This document shows, one piece after another, positions 1 through 7,411 of a stretch of DNA of 51,797 nt. Made by a program: the position numbers and the translations under genes. Origin of the DNA: Bacteroidaceae bacterium (lineage in GTDB: Bacteria; Bacteroidota; Bacteroidia; Bacteroidales; Bacteroidaceae); assembly GCA_017466325.1 (NCBI GenBank), contig JAFTUK010000015.1, forward strand, positions 1 through 51,797. The letters run 5' to 3'. The notes under the pieces were generated by a model. It saw only the letters and a program-made list of their open reading frames with translations. It was not told where the DNA came from and did no database searches. How positions within the stretch are numbered: position 1 is the stretch's first letter; every line of letters begins with the position of its first letter.

Positions 1-216
1 CATTACCTGAGCCTTGCTGTTCTTGATGTCTCCGCTTATCGCCAACAGGATAGGAATACAACGCTCTATCTCCTCATCAACGAGGTCGCGGTACTGCTCA
101 CGCTCTGCCTGTGCCTTGGCTTCAGCAGCCTTTTTTTCTTGGTCTCTTTTGAAGGCAGCGAACTGTGCTTGCTCTTCAGCCGTCATTTCAACGGTGGTGG
201 TTTTGTTCTCGTTCAT
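1..216 (-). CDS. DUF3164-like phage early protein, N-terminal part (truncated by window edge)
   Basis: An open frame starts at an ATG at 216 and runs off the left edge, giving the first 72 residues. It begins with a charged, Ala/Glu/Lys-rich helical stretch (residues 10-45) followed by a segment ending in LLAISGDIKNSKAQV. From memory this resembles the start of DUF3164 proteins, which are common beside GemA-type genes in Mu-like phages of Bacteroidota; their function is not established. It is the last gene seen in the leftward early operon, 12 bases after the 64-residue gene at 229-423. The family assignment rests on this partial sequence only. Confidence 0.6.
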   Translation of the reverse strand, partial: MNENKTTTVEMTAEEQAQFAAFKRDQEKKAAEAKAQAEREQYRDLVDEEIERCIPILLAISGDIKNSKAQVM

Positions 217-228
217 AGTGGTAGTATG

Positions 229-423
229 TTAATCTAACTTCTTGAATAACGAATTCATTGCGTTGCTACAGTTTTCACGTTCATTGAACGCTGCATAGAG
301 CACTGCAAGTGCAATCTCAAAAAGGGTGTCGGCTGTTACCTTCCCCAAAAGAAGGGGGGCTACAAGCATTACCTTCACTAACTTGGCGATGTATCCGCCT
401 ACTGCTTTCAAATTCTGTTTCAT
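229..423 (-). CDS. small hypothetical phage protein with a hydrophobic centre (64 aa)
   Basis: This 64-residue frame starts at 423 and fits tightly between its neighbours in the early operon. A hydrophobic segment around residues 16-30 (KVMLVAPLLLGKV) and another around 35-46 could lie in or on a membrane. The bases before the start contain AACCAATAAAATA, the same A/T-rich stretch seen before the Ner-position gene at 5961, which supports a real translation start. I recognise no family. Its position in the same strand order is the main evidence that it is a gene. Confidence 0.55.
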   Translation of the reverse strand: MKQNLKAVGGYIAKLVKVMLVAPLLLGKVTADTLFEIALAVLYAAFNERENCSNAMNSLFKKLD

Positions 424-434
424 TGTCTTATATT

Positions 435-611
435 TTATTGGTTGTCATTTTCGTAATCCTGCATCTCGCAATAGTCATCGATTGACATTGCTTCGTATTG
501 GGCGTATGCCCAGTCTGCGAGTTAGCTGAAGAACTGTGCAGCTTCGTCCCGTTCCATACCGAGGGACACTTCGGTTGCCTGTTGTTTCAGGGCCTTCAAT
601 TTATTATCCAT
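435..611 (-). pseudogene. small phage early gene interrupted by an in-frame TAA
   Basis: An ATG at 611 opens a frame that meets TAA at 524-522 after 29 codons. The same frame then continues without interruption for 28 more codons to a second TAA at 437-435. The downstream part still reads like protein (LADWAYAQYEAMSIDDYCEM, then an acidic end) and finishes just before the start region of the next gene. A single G-to-T change turning GAA into TAA would explain it. Alternatives are a sequencing error or a genuinely short 29-residue protein. I know of no readthrough signal here. Confidence 0.6.
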
Positions 612-615
612 AGCC

Positions 616-1083
616 TTAACATTTGAGGGTGCTCCCACCTAACGTAATCAAGTAGGTAACCTCACCCGATGGTTTAACTTCTTTTTTCTGTTTCAGTCCC
701 CCTTTGCGCTGGATGGCGCGGAGCTTCTCCGCAAGCGCATCGAGTTCTTCAATGGTCAAGCGTCCGAAGACCTTGCCTGAAATTCGCTGATCCTGGCAGA
801 AGGCATTGATACGCGTCCAGTCGGTAGTATCAATTCCCAACTTCTGCATCAGCTTCAGACAAAGGCTGCGTTTCTTCTTCTGCTCATCCTTGCGACCTGT
901 CAAACGCTCAATAGCCTCACAACAGGCTTCATACTCTGCCTTGGTCATCTCTCGAAGGCTGTCGGTTCTGTTCCAAGTCCACTGCCTCACGAGATCACGC
1001 TTCATATCGTCCCTGTCACCGCTACATGGCAACAGATTGAACGATGCGTAAAAGCGTGCGAAATTGGTTACTTCTTGTGCCAT
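616..1083 (-). CDS. GemA/Gp16-like phage regulatory protein (DUF1018 type)
   Basis: The 155-residue protein has the pattern of Mu GemA (gp16). A first helical half holds the segment MKRDLVRQWTWNRTDSLREM. A second half, from about residue 95, holds INAFCQDQRISGKVFGRLT and then LDALAEKLRAI, as in DUF1018 members. In Mu, GemA alters host gene expression and DNA topology during the early phase; carrying that role over to this phage is inference. It starts at 1083 just after the 81-residue gene and lies upstream of the interrupted small gene, all in one leftward operon. Confidence 0.75.
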   Translation of the reverse strand: MAQEVTNFARFYASFNLLPCSGDRDDMKRDLVRQWTWNRTDSLREMTKAEYEACCEAIERLTGRKDEQKKKRSLCLKLMQKLGIDTTDWTRINAFCQDQRISGKVFGRLTIEELDALAEKLRAIQRKGGLKQKKEVKPSGEVTYLITLGGSTLKC

Positions 1084-1095
1084 AATTTTACTTGT

Positions 1096-1341
1096 TTATT
1101 CGTAATACCAACCTACTAATCTGTAATAAGGGAGTCCAATACTGTGCTTTGTGTTTGGTCTCTTCAACACGATGTTATTCTCATCATCTTCTTCATCAAA
1201 GCCAACAACCCATCCCGAATAGATTTCACCGTTATTAAAGACCAAAGAGATTTCCTTGCTTCTATCACAGCTACCTAACTCGTCTGGATGTTTTAAAGTA
1301 ACTTTACGACCTGTGCTTAATGTTATTACAATCTTTGTCAT
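1096..1341 (-). CDS. small hypothetical phage protein (81 aa)
   Basis: I start this gene at the ATG at 1341 rather than at the longer upstream frame, because GGAGAATAACT lies just before it and the longer frame would overlap the DUF4406 gene. The product begins MTKIVITLSTGRKVTL, is rich in beta-forming residues, and carries an acidic loop (DEEDDEN) near residues 53-59, then ends in aromatic residues. It may be a small beta-barrel or modulator protein. I recognise no family. Confidence 0.6.
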   Translation of the reverse strand: MTKIVITLSTGRKVTLKHPDELGSCDRSKEISLVFNNGEIYSGWVVGFDEEDDENNIVLKRPNTKHSIGLPYYRLVGWYYE

Positions 1342-1343
1342 AG

Positions 1344-1793
1344 TTATTCTCCTTTCGATAATTGAAATCTTGTTGCCGTTACTTGCTTGTTGCACTCTGG
1401 GCAGCACTCGCCCCCGTGCTTCACTGGGTGCGGGTTGTGTCCGTAGCCTGAATGTGTCTCGCCACAGATGCAGCATACATATTCACGGCTTGACTTCTGC
1501 CCCTCGAACATCACCTTGATGCCGCAACTGCTTGCCACATCAAGCTCCAGCTTCGCGCCCTTTGAGAGTTCCCAGCCGTTGAGCATATAGATGTAGTCAC
1601 AGCCCACGAGCAAAGCAATGTCCGCCTTCATGTGCGCCATCCAATGGGCCTCTGCAGGGACACCGTTCTCAAAGGGGTTCACAGGTTCAAAGCCCTGCTC
1701 CTTCAATCGGAGAGCAGCTGCTTCAAATGTAGCCCGTCGCTCTTCCATTCCGTAGTGGGCTATCGCACCACTGATGTAAACTTTCTTCTTCAT
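1344..1793 (-). CDS. DUF4406-type nucleoside deoxyribosyltransferase-like protein with a C-terminal Cys/His cluster
   Basis: The first 90 residues follow the DUF4406 pattern, a relative of nucleoside 2-deoxyribosyltransferases. It starts KKKVYISGAI, contains NPFENG in the middle, and has CDYIYMLNGWELSKGAKLE, where the Glu after SKGAK is the usual last acidic residue. The final 45 residues carry a cysteine/histidine cluster (CCICGETH, then HPVKHGGECCPECN) that could bind zinc. Enzymatic activity is not proven for this family, although many phages carry members. It starts at 1793, where TGAGATG joins it to the stop codon of the preceding 59-codon gene, so the two are probably translated in sequence. 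Confidence 0.7.
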   Translation of the reverse strand: MKKKVYISGAIAHYGMEERRATFEAAALRLKEQGFEPVNPFENGVPAEAHWMAHMKADIALLVGCDYIYMLNGWELSKGAKLELDVASSCGIKVMFEGQKSSREYVCCICGETHSGYGHNPHPVKHGGECCPECNKQVTATRFQLSKGE

Positions 1794-1794
1794 C

Positions 1795-1974
1795 TCACTC
1801 TATTGTTAGTTGAACATTAAAATTGAATTCCTTACATAGTCGCCTTATCTGTATGACCTTCATCGGGTCCTTGTCGTAGGCGAAGTATATCTCTCTTGCC
1901 TTGGTGTTGCACCGAACTCCCTTCTTGCGTAGCCTATATAGGAGATTCGTCCGCCGTTTCAGTCTCGGGTCCAT
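1795..1974 (-). CDS. very small basic phage protein (59 aa)
   Basis: This frame starts at an ATG at 1974, inside the last 41 bases of the ATPase gene, and ends with TGA at 1797-1795, two bases before the DUF4406 start. It fills what would otherwise be an empty gap of about 140 bases. The product is strongly basic at the N-terminus (MDPRLKRRTNLLYRLRKKGV), with a later segment KVIQIRRLCKEFNFNV. It could bind nucleic acid, but I recognise no family. The overlap at both ends and uninterrupted coding support a real gene. Confidence 0.6.
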   Translation of the reverse strand: MDPRLKRRTNLLYRLRKKGVRCNTKAREIYFAYDKDPMKVIQIRRLCKEFNFNVQLTIE

Positions 1975-2608
1975 CGTTTAGCGTATTATAAACTTCAACT
2001 TCCTTCTCTTCCCAGATGCTGTAATAAGCACCCACCTGACCAGCATATCGTCCTTGGCAATAGGCTCGATAACCTTGCGTGCGAACTTTCACACCAGCCT
2101 TATACTTCAGCCTGATTGCTGGTTTGCCGAGGGGCTTACCTTTGTCCTCCTGGCTGATGAAGATGAATGTCTTCTTCGGGAAGCGTTCTATGAGTTCTGC
2201 GGTAAGTTTATATTCCCAACCAGCTTCATAAGCCTCTTGATAACTATCGACTATGATAAACTTGGCACTTTTGGGCTTTGCCAGTCGTTTGCCCAGCTCT
2301 TCTATATCGCCATCAGTTATGATGCGGAAAGAGCCTTGGACCTCGTTCATCTTGAAATGCTCGAGACGCTTCTGCATAGACAATCCGACACCTTCCTCAA
2401 GAGAGACATACAGCACGGAGCCGATACCACAAAGCATCTTGGCAAGCTGCATCACGAAGGAACTCTTACCGCTGGCACTGGGTCCAGTGATGAACCAGGT
2501 ATCACCCTGTTCAGGCTCTCCGAACACCTCTTTCCACTTGCCTGTAAACGGCAGCACCTTGTGGTTTATGCTTGCAACATCTTTCGGACTGTATGCTCTC
2601 TTTGCCAT
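1934..2608 (-). CDS. phage RecA-fold ATPase (224 aa)
   Basis: A Walker A motif, GPSASGKSS, lies at residues 42-50, and FIIVDSYQEAYEAG around residues 117-130 gives a Walker B strand. LYVSLEEG fits the RecA/DnaB-like fold, in which a Glu follows the second strand. The protein resembles short RadA/DnaB-core ATPases of Bacteroidota phages, probably acting on phage DNA in replication or transposition. It follows the MuB-like gene by three bases, so the phage has two consecutive P-loop ATPases downstream of the transposase. The last residues are acidic and low in complexity. Confidence 0.65.
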   Translation of the reverse strand: MAKRAYSPKDVASINHKVLPFTGKWKEVFGEPEQGDTWFITGPSASGKSSFVMQLAKMLCGIGSVLYVSLEEGVGLSMQKRLEHFKMNEVQGSFRIITDGDIEELGKRLAKPKSAKFIIVDSYQEAYEAGWEYKLTAELIERFPKKTFIFISQEDKGKPLGKPAIRLKYKAGVKVRTQGYRAYCQGRYAGQVGAYYSIWEEKEVEVYNTLNDGPETETADESPI

Positions 2609-2611
2609 CGC

Positions 2612-3484
2612 TTACGCCATTTTCAGTTTCTCAATCTCCGTATATACACGGCGGAGTCCACCGTTAGTCTTACGCACAAGGGTAGCGATATCGGTACCTG
2701 CAGGGGCATTCACCTTCGCCACGGCACAAACCTGGTCCTTCAGGAACTTCTCACGCTCCTTGCCGTCATCGGGTGTCACCTTGCTGTATCTGTCACCGTA
2801 ACGGCTCAACATCTCGGTGTAGCCCACCTTCTGGTGCTCTATCGAGCGTTCAATCTTCGCCTTCAGGCCATCGGCACCCATCATATACCAGGCGCAACAT
2901 CTCTCGGTAGCGTTCCACAAGGCTTTGAGTTCAAGGAACGCCTCATACTGAAGGTCGCCAGCTTCATCAAGAATGATAAGGGGAGTTTCGATAGAACGGA
3001 GATAGTACACAAGATCCTCGTAAACATCACTGTATCTGCCGTTGCTGTTCACGCCAAACTCATTGGCTATCTTACGCACCAGCTTCAGCTTTGTCTTCAC
3101 CTGTGAGCAGTCCACATAGATTGCGTTGCGGTGGCCCTGCACATAGTAGCGTGCAGTGAATGTCTTGCCGATATTCGGTATATCGCAAAGGATAGCACTC
3201 AAGCCGCTCTGCTGGCAAGCCTCCAACTGTATAGTGATAAAGTCAAAGGTGGCAGTCTTGGCGGCTTTCCACTCCATACCGCCTCGGAGGTTTACACCCA
3301 GACGGCGGGCAATGGTTATCCAGTTGGCATCACTCAACGCCTTGTCGGTCTGACCGTTCTTGATGGCGCTATAAACCGAGGTAGAGATACCCAACGAAGC
3401 AGCGTGCTTCGCATCGCTCGGGTAGTTTGCACGGTTGGCTGCTATCGCCTCCAATATCCGTTTCTTGTTGTCTGCTGTAATCAT
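2612..3484 (-). CDS. MuB-like transposition target-selection ATPase
   Basis: At 290 residues this is close to Mu B (312). Residues 1-65 form an HTH resembling the N-terminal domain of MuB. Residues 100-110 hold a degenerate Walker A (CDIPNIGKTFT), and residues 169-176 hold Walker B (LIILDEAG). A C-terminal AAA lid follows. In Mu, MuB binds target DNA, stimulates MuA and prevents insertion next to the element; the same role is expected here. It lies directly downstream of the transposase gene, with about 105 non-coding bases between, and begins after an A/T-rich leader. Confidence 0.85.
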   Translation of the reverse strand: MITADNKKRILEAIAANRANYPSDAKHAASLGISTSVYSAIKNGQTDKALSDANWITIARRLGVNLRGGMEWKAAKTATFDFITIQLEACQQSGLSAILCDIPNIGKTFTARYYVQGHRNAIYVDCSQVKTKLKLVRKIANEFGVNSNGRYSDVYEDLVYYLRSIETPLIILDEAGDLQYEAFLELKALWNATERCCAWYMMGADGLKAKIERSIEHQKVGYTEMLSRYGDRYSKVTPDDGKEREKFLKDQVCAVAKVNAPAGTDIATLVRKTNGGLRRVYTEIEKLKMA

Positions 3485-3590
3485 TGTCTCAAACTTATTT
3501 TAATGTTATTCTAATTATCGTGCAAATGAGCGTCATCGAGTTTACTCGTTTGACCGAGTGCAGCCGATAATCAGCTCAGCTAATGCTGTT

Positions 3591-5579
3591 CTAAAGGGAT
3601 TCCAATGCGCTTGGGACGTGGTAAGTAACCGCCTCTTCTGGTTCGCCCAGGGTCGGGAGTTCCAGAGCTTCAACCGCCACCTCGATAGGCTGCTCCACCT
3701 TTGCCACCCCTACAGGGACAATGGCATTGCGGTTCACATAGCCGTTGAAGTCCGCTATCTTCTTCTGCTGGGCAACGAATATCTCCCTGTCCTCATCCGT
3801 CTGTTCGGCATCGGCTGTGTTGAAAGTGCCGACATCCTCGAGCTTGTCAATCAGGCGGTCACTCTGGAAGACATACACATCGGTCACCTCGCCCTCATCA
3901 TTGGTCAGATAATAGGCATCCACCTTCCAGTTGTTGGGTTCCAGTTTTTCAATGACCTCGGTCTTGCTCAACCACCAGTCCTTATAAGCCACCTTGCAGT
4001 AGCTGTTACGGCGTATGGTTGTCGGTACCCGTTCACCGATGAAGCGTGCCCATACAGACTTATCCATTGGCTGGAGGGTCGGGTTCATATTCGCCTCAAG
4101 AACCTGCCAGCGTGTCATACCTGGATACTTCTTCTGGTTAGGGTGCAGGGAGTGGTTGAACTCCTGAATGTCGCGCATATCGTCAGCGATCAATTCATCC
4201 CAGGTGTAATACTGCTTATCCTCGTAGGTATCGTTTGCCGCATCAAACACCTTCTTCGACTCGGTACGGTAGGCACGCCCTTTGGCATAGAAGCGACCAA
4301 TACCGAGGTGGTTCTTGTGCTCAATGCTACGCTTCTTCGCTCCGTTCAAAGGCTCGGCATACTTCTCCTGCGAGTTCATAGGGGCACAGAAGCGGACGAA
4401 CGGAAACAACACTCCAGCCTTGAGGAAGCTGTCACGCCATTGGCTCATAAGGTGGTTCTCAACCTCCACCTGTGCAGGACACCCCCAACCGTGGCGTTCT
4501 ATCAATCGGAACATCGAGCGGAAGCAGTCTGTCACCAGGTCCACATTCTTGTAGCGGTTGTAGGCAAAGCCCACCACGCACTGGCTCGCCACATCGTAGG
4601 CGTAGTATGCTTTCGGGCGAATCTTTGTGTCTGCCAGCTTACGGGGAAGGTCGCGGTCATCGAATGACACCTTCGAGAATGAGAACTCAGGAGCGTGGCG
4701 GTGAACGTGTGGCATCTGCTCGTGCATAAAGGTCGTGTACGACATCTGTTTCTGGTCTATCAGCACACGGTTCTTCGGCATATTCAGATAGTTCGTGATG
4801 GTGCTTTCGCTGAGTGACATTGGTTCGCCGTTTTTGTCAGTCCAGTCTTCGGGGTTGAGAACTTCCCCTGTGTCATAAGCCCACACCTCCAGTTCGCCGC
4901 ATACGAAAGAGTTGTACATCTCCCAGACACTGGTGTTGTACGGCTTGTTGGGGAGTACCGCAATCGAAAGGATAAGGCGCTCGGTCTTGTGGTCAACCTT
5001 ACGGCGGCTCTGGTTGCCGAACTTGCCACTGATAAGGCAAGCATAGCCCTGTGCCTGGTACTCGTTCACCTTCTTGCGGAAACGGAGCATACTTGTGGGC
5101 AGGGTGTGGTTGGTCTTCATTCTGTAACCCTCCACCGCCTGGGACATCATCGACCAGTCGTATTTCAGTCCCATAGTCTTGTGTATCGCCTTGGCGTTGT
5201 TATACAAGCGAATGCAAGCGTTCAGCACACTGGCATTGGCAACATACTCGGCTACATGGGCATCGGTGGCATGGTCGTGTCCACACATGTTTCTCCAGTC
5301 AGCAAAATAGGCAACGGCAGCCTGGTCTATCTCATAGTTGGCATCCAGCCACGCAAGCAGCACCTCAAGAGACGGGTCAGGATACAAGGCTTTCACCTTA
5401 TCCTTGTAGGTATCAGGGAGGCTGCTTACGGATACAAGGGCGTAGCCACTTCTCCCACCACGGCGCACTACATCAAGCCGTCCGCGTGCAGCAAGCTGGC
5501 AATAGTTGCTATGCGACATAACACCACCGTCAACAAGTTCACGCATCGAAATGCAAAGTGTATTACCGTAGTATTCCAT
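3591..5579 (-). CDS. MuA-like DDE-family transposase
   Basis: At 662 residues this matches MuA (663). The N-terminus (1-70) is a winged-helix-like DNA-binding part (YCQLAARGRLDVVRRGG). The integrase-like core begins near residue 300 with SFDDRDLPRKL, which supplies the first catalytic Asp (307/308), followed by YYAYDVAS. The second acidic site appears as VEVENH (Glu372-374) and the third as SQEKYAE (Glu404/408). A MuA-type beta-barrel domain follows (residues 500-620). MuA homologues assemble on the phage ends and carry out strand transfer. The second position appears to be Glu rather than Asp, which may be normal for this Bacteroidota branch. Confidence 0.9.
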   Translation of the reverse strand: MEYYGNTLCISMRELVDGGVMSHSNYCQLAARGRLDVVRRGGRSGYALVSVSSLPDTYKDKVKALYPDPSLEVLLAWLDANYEIDQAAVAYFADWRNMCGHDHATDAHVAEYVANASVLNACIRLYNNAKAIHKTMGLKYDWSMMSQAVEGYRMKTNHTLPTSMLRFRKKVNEYQAQGYACLISGKFGNQSRRKVDHKTERLILSIAVLPNKPYNTSVWEMYNSFVCGELEVWAYDTGEVLNPEDWTDKNGEPMSLSESTITNYLNMPKNRVLIDQKQMSYTTFMHEQMPHVHRHAPEFSFSKVSFDDRDLPRKLADTKIRPKAYYAYDVASQCVVGFAYNRYKNVDLVTDCFRSMFRLIERHGWGCPAQVEVENHLMSQWRDSFLKAGVLFPFVRFCAPMNSQEKYAEPLNGAKKRSIEHKNHLGIGRFYAKGRAYRTESKKVFDAANDTYEDKQYYTWDELIADDMRDIQEFNHSLHPNQKKYPGMTRWQVLEANMNPTLQPMDKSVWARFIGERVPTTIRRNSYCKVAYKDWWLSKTEVIEKLEPNNWKVDAYYLTNDEGEVTDVYVFQSDRLIDKLEDVGTFNTADAEQTDEDREIFVAQQKKIADFNGYVNRNAIVPVGVAKVEQPIEVAVEALELPTLGEPEEAVTYHVPSALESL

Positions 5580-5589
5580 AAAGCCCTCC

Positions 5590-5961
5590 TTATCTCAAGG
5601 TCATCGCCCAGTTTTGGATTCCCTCAATATCCGACCAGAAAAGATTCTCATAATGTCTCACACACTTACCGTGGATATAGACATCACCGTCCCCATTATT
5701 CTTATTGAACTCCAGTACGGCTCCGTTGGGCAAATACTGACGCATATAGTTGTCGTGATCGTGAAGTGTTTCCAGAGCTGGAATCACATTCATCAAGATA
5801 CCGTAATTCTCATAGGCTGCCTTGCGAATCTTCTTCGCCAAATCCGAATTGCCTTTCTTTTCGTCAAACTGAAGTGCAAAAAACACCATACGCTCAGAGC
5901 AGCCAAAAATCTTCATCAATTTCTGACGTGTCTCCCTCGTTACATGAATGTACTGTTTCAT
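5590..5961 (-). CDS. small protein in the Ner position, possible DNA-binding regulator
   Basis: This is the first gene of the leftward early operon, directly upstream of the transposase gene (10 bases), where Mu carries ner. Residues 5-50 (HVTRETRQKLMKIFGCSERM and the helix after it) look like a helix-turn-helix, so a role in repressing early transcription is plausible. The C-terminal half (residues 75-123) has no recognisable motif. The sequence is not clearly related to Mu Ner; the call rests on position and the likely HTH. Its mRNA would start near 6041. Confidence 0.55.
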   Translation of the reverse strand: MKQYIHVTRETRQKLMKIFGCSERMVFFALQFDEKKGNSDLAKKIRKAAYENYGILMNVIPALETLHDHDNYMRQYLPNGAVLEFNKNNGDGDVYIHGKCVRHYENLFWSDIEGIQNWAMTLR

Positions 5962-6012
5962 ATCTCACTTATTTTATTGGTTCTAAAATTCGTTAATATC
6001 GGCTATTTTTAG

Positions 6013-6055
6013 TATCTTTGGCCGCCCGTTCGCTATTGAACTCGGTGCAAAGATA
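6013..6055. promoter_or_regulatory. face-to-face promoters controlling lysogeny and early phage transcription
   Basis: A Bacteroidota -7 box, TATCTTTG, lies at 6013-6020 on the plus strand, before the repressor gene. An identical box on the minus strand occupies 6055-6048, before the early operon. Start sites about seven bases downstream would be near 6027 and 6041, so the two transcripts would point at each other and overlap. Neither has a clear TTTG at the -33 position. Confidence 0.6.
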
Positions 6056-6313
6056 AACAAGATTTCTCGTCTATGCAAGAAAACAAACAAGAAAAATCGC
6101 TTATAAAGCAGAATATCTTGCTTTATTTGGAGAAAAAAGGAGTAACACCTTATGAATTTTATAAGATTTCAGGCGTTACAAGAGGCGTATTGGCACAAAA
6201 CAACGGAATTAGCGAAGATAATATTTCGAGATTTCTCGCCTATGCACCAGATGTAAATCCAACATGGTTATTAACGGGTAGGGGAGAAATGTTGCTCGAT
6301 AAACAAGATTTCT
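6052..6313 (+). repeat. operator-like direct repeats in and around the repressor gene start
   Basis: GATAAACAAGATTTCT occurs exactly at 6052-6067 and again at 6298-6313. GATTTCTCGTCTATGCA at 6061-6077 recurs with one mismatch at 6230-6246. The first copy of both overlaps the minus-strand promoter and the repressor start codon; the others lie inside the repressor coding sequence. This arrangement suggests multiple repressor-binding sites, but binding is inferred. Confidence 0.5.
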
Positions 6314-6768
6314 TTAATATACAAGAAAAAGAAGAAAAAAATCTTCCAATAGCACATCTAACGGGAAATCCGAAAGAAGGCATCCCGCTAATTCCTATTG
6401 AAGCTATGGCTGGAGCATTAACTTGCGAACAAACCGTCCTTGAATACGAATGCGAAAGATATGTAGTACCTGTATTCAAAGGGGCAGACTTCCTTATCCC
6501 AGTTAAGGGTTCAAGCATGTATCCCAAATACAGTTCTGGGGATATTGTGGCTTGTCAGCGTGTTGCCATGAGTAGTTTGTTTTTTCAATGGAATAAAGTC
6601 TATGTTATAGATACAGATCAGGGAGCTTTAATCAAGAGAATAAAACCAGGTTGCGACAAGGGTCATGTACTGATAGTTTCAGACAATGAAAAATACGATC
6701 CATTTGAACTTCCCATTACTGCAATTCATGAAGTCGCATTAGTAATAGGCGTAATAAGATTAGAATGA
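6073..6768 (+). CDS. LexA/CI-like phage repressor with S24 autoprotease domain
   Basis: Residues 8-70 form an N-terminal HTH domain (EFYKISGVTRGVL, then NPTWLLTGRGEML, typical of Bacteroidota phage repressors). The C-terminal S24 peptidase domain shows Ser148 in KGSSMYP and Lys188 in ALIKRIK as the likely catalytic pair. An Ala113-Gly114 bond in EAMAGA is a plausible self-cleavage site. The expected role is to maintain lysogeny and to be cleaved upon RecA activation during DNA damage. It is read from a promoter facing the early operon and is followed, with overlap, by a membrane-protein gene. Confidence 0.88.
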   Translation: MQENKQEKSLIKQNILLYLEKKGVTPYEFYKISGVTRGVLAQNNGISEDNISRFLAYAPDVNPTWLLTGRGEMLLDKQDFFNIQEKEEKNLPIAHLTGNPKEGIPLIPIEAMAGALTCEQTVLEYECERYVVPVFKGADFLIPVKGSSMYPKYSSGDIVACQRVAMSSLFFQWNKVYVIDTDQGALIKRIKPGCDKGHVLIVSDNEKYDPFELPITAIHEVALVIGVIRLE

Positions 6769-7304
6769 TGTGGATATATATAACAATTGGCGCAATACTC
6801 ATCTTATATATCGTGGGGGTATTAAAACTGCGAAAATTGGCGAGTGACATATACGAAGGGCTTATTGAGATAAAGGAAATACAGCAAACATCTGATTATA
6901 GCTTATTTTCAAAGCGTCTAATACAGTTAAGTGCTATTTCTGAAAAAATTTCCAAGGCCCCTAAAAACAATATAGAAACAGCCAAGTTAATAGCAAGCAA
7001 AAAATACCAGAAACATCACCAGGCATTAAACAGACGGCAAAAAGATTTCATTGAAGATCCCGACATTAAATCGAACCACCGACTCATAGGTTTATTAATA
7101 TCCAGGTTTTATATCGAGTTCTGCGAACAGTCTGCAGTTCTAATCTCTGAAGCAACCACAGAAGACGAAAAACAGCTTTATATAGAACTGATAAAAGAAG
7201 TGGGAGATAATTTTAGAAAATACCTAACAACAAACAATCATATAGGATTAGCAAATATGATAAGGAGCAGCGCAAAAGAAACAGCAGGGATTATCATCCC
7301 GTAA
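6765..7304 (+). CDS. lysogeny-expressed membrane-anchored protein of unknown function (179 aa)
   Basis: The start codon overlaps the repressor stop (ATGATG over TGA), so the two genes are translationally linked and this protein should be made in lysogens. One membrane helix covers residues 3-20 (IYITIGAILILYIVGVL). The rest, about 155 residues, is a soluble, mostly helical domain rich in Lys and Glu. I recognise no family. Position beside the repressor is typical of superinfection-exclusion or lysogenic-conversion genes, but that role is an inference from context alone. Confidence 0.7.
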   Translation: MMWIYITIGAILILYIVGVLKLRKLASDIYEGLIEIKEIQQTSDYSLFSKRLIQLSAISEKISKAPKNNIETAKLIASKKYQKHHQALNRRQKDFIEDPDIKSNHRLIGLLISRFYIEFCEQSAVLISEATTEDEKQLYIELIKEVGDNFRKYLTTNNHIGLANMIRSSAKETAGIIIP

Positions 7305-7375
7305 CGAAGCGTATGTACCTCGTACCCCCTAAATACCCCACATTAGGGTAGGGTACCCCCCCCTCTAATAACCAT

Positions 7376-7411
7376 AAAACCCCGTAGAAACCGCATTCTA
7401 ACGGGGTTTTT
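7376..7411 (+). terminator. terminator of the repressor operon
   Basis: AAAACCCCGT at 7376-7385 pairs perfectly with ACGGGGTTTT at 7401-7410, and a T tract ends the stem. It lies 72 bases after the membrane-protein stop codon. Confidence 0.8.

Noticed and set aside
2054-3106. 350-residue plus-strand gene over the ATPase and MuB-like genes
   Set aside because: It is antisense to two well-supported genes with P-loops and has no motif of its own.
3558-4667. 369-residue plus-strand gene over the transposase
   Set aside because: It is the antisense shadow of the MuA-like gene.
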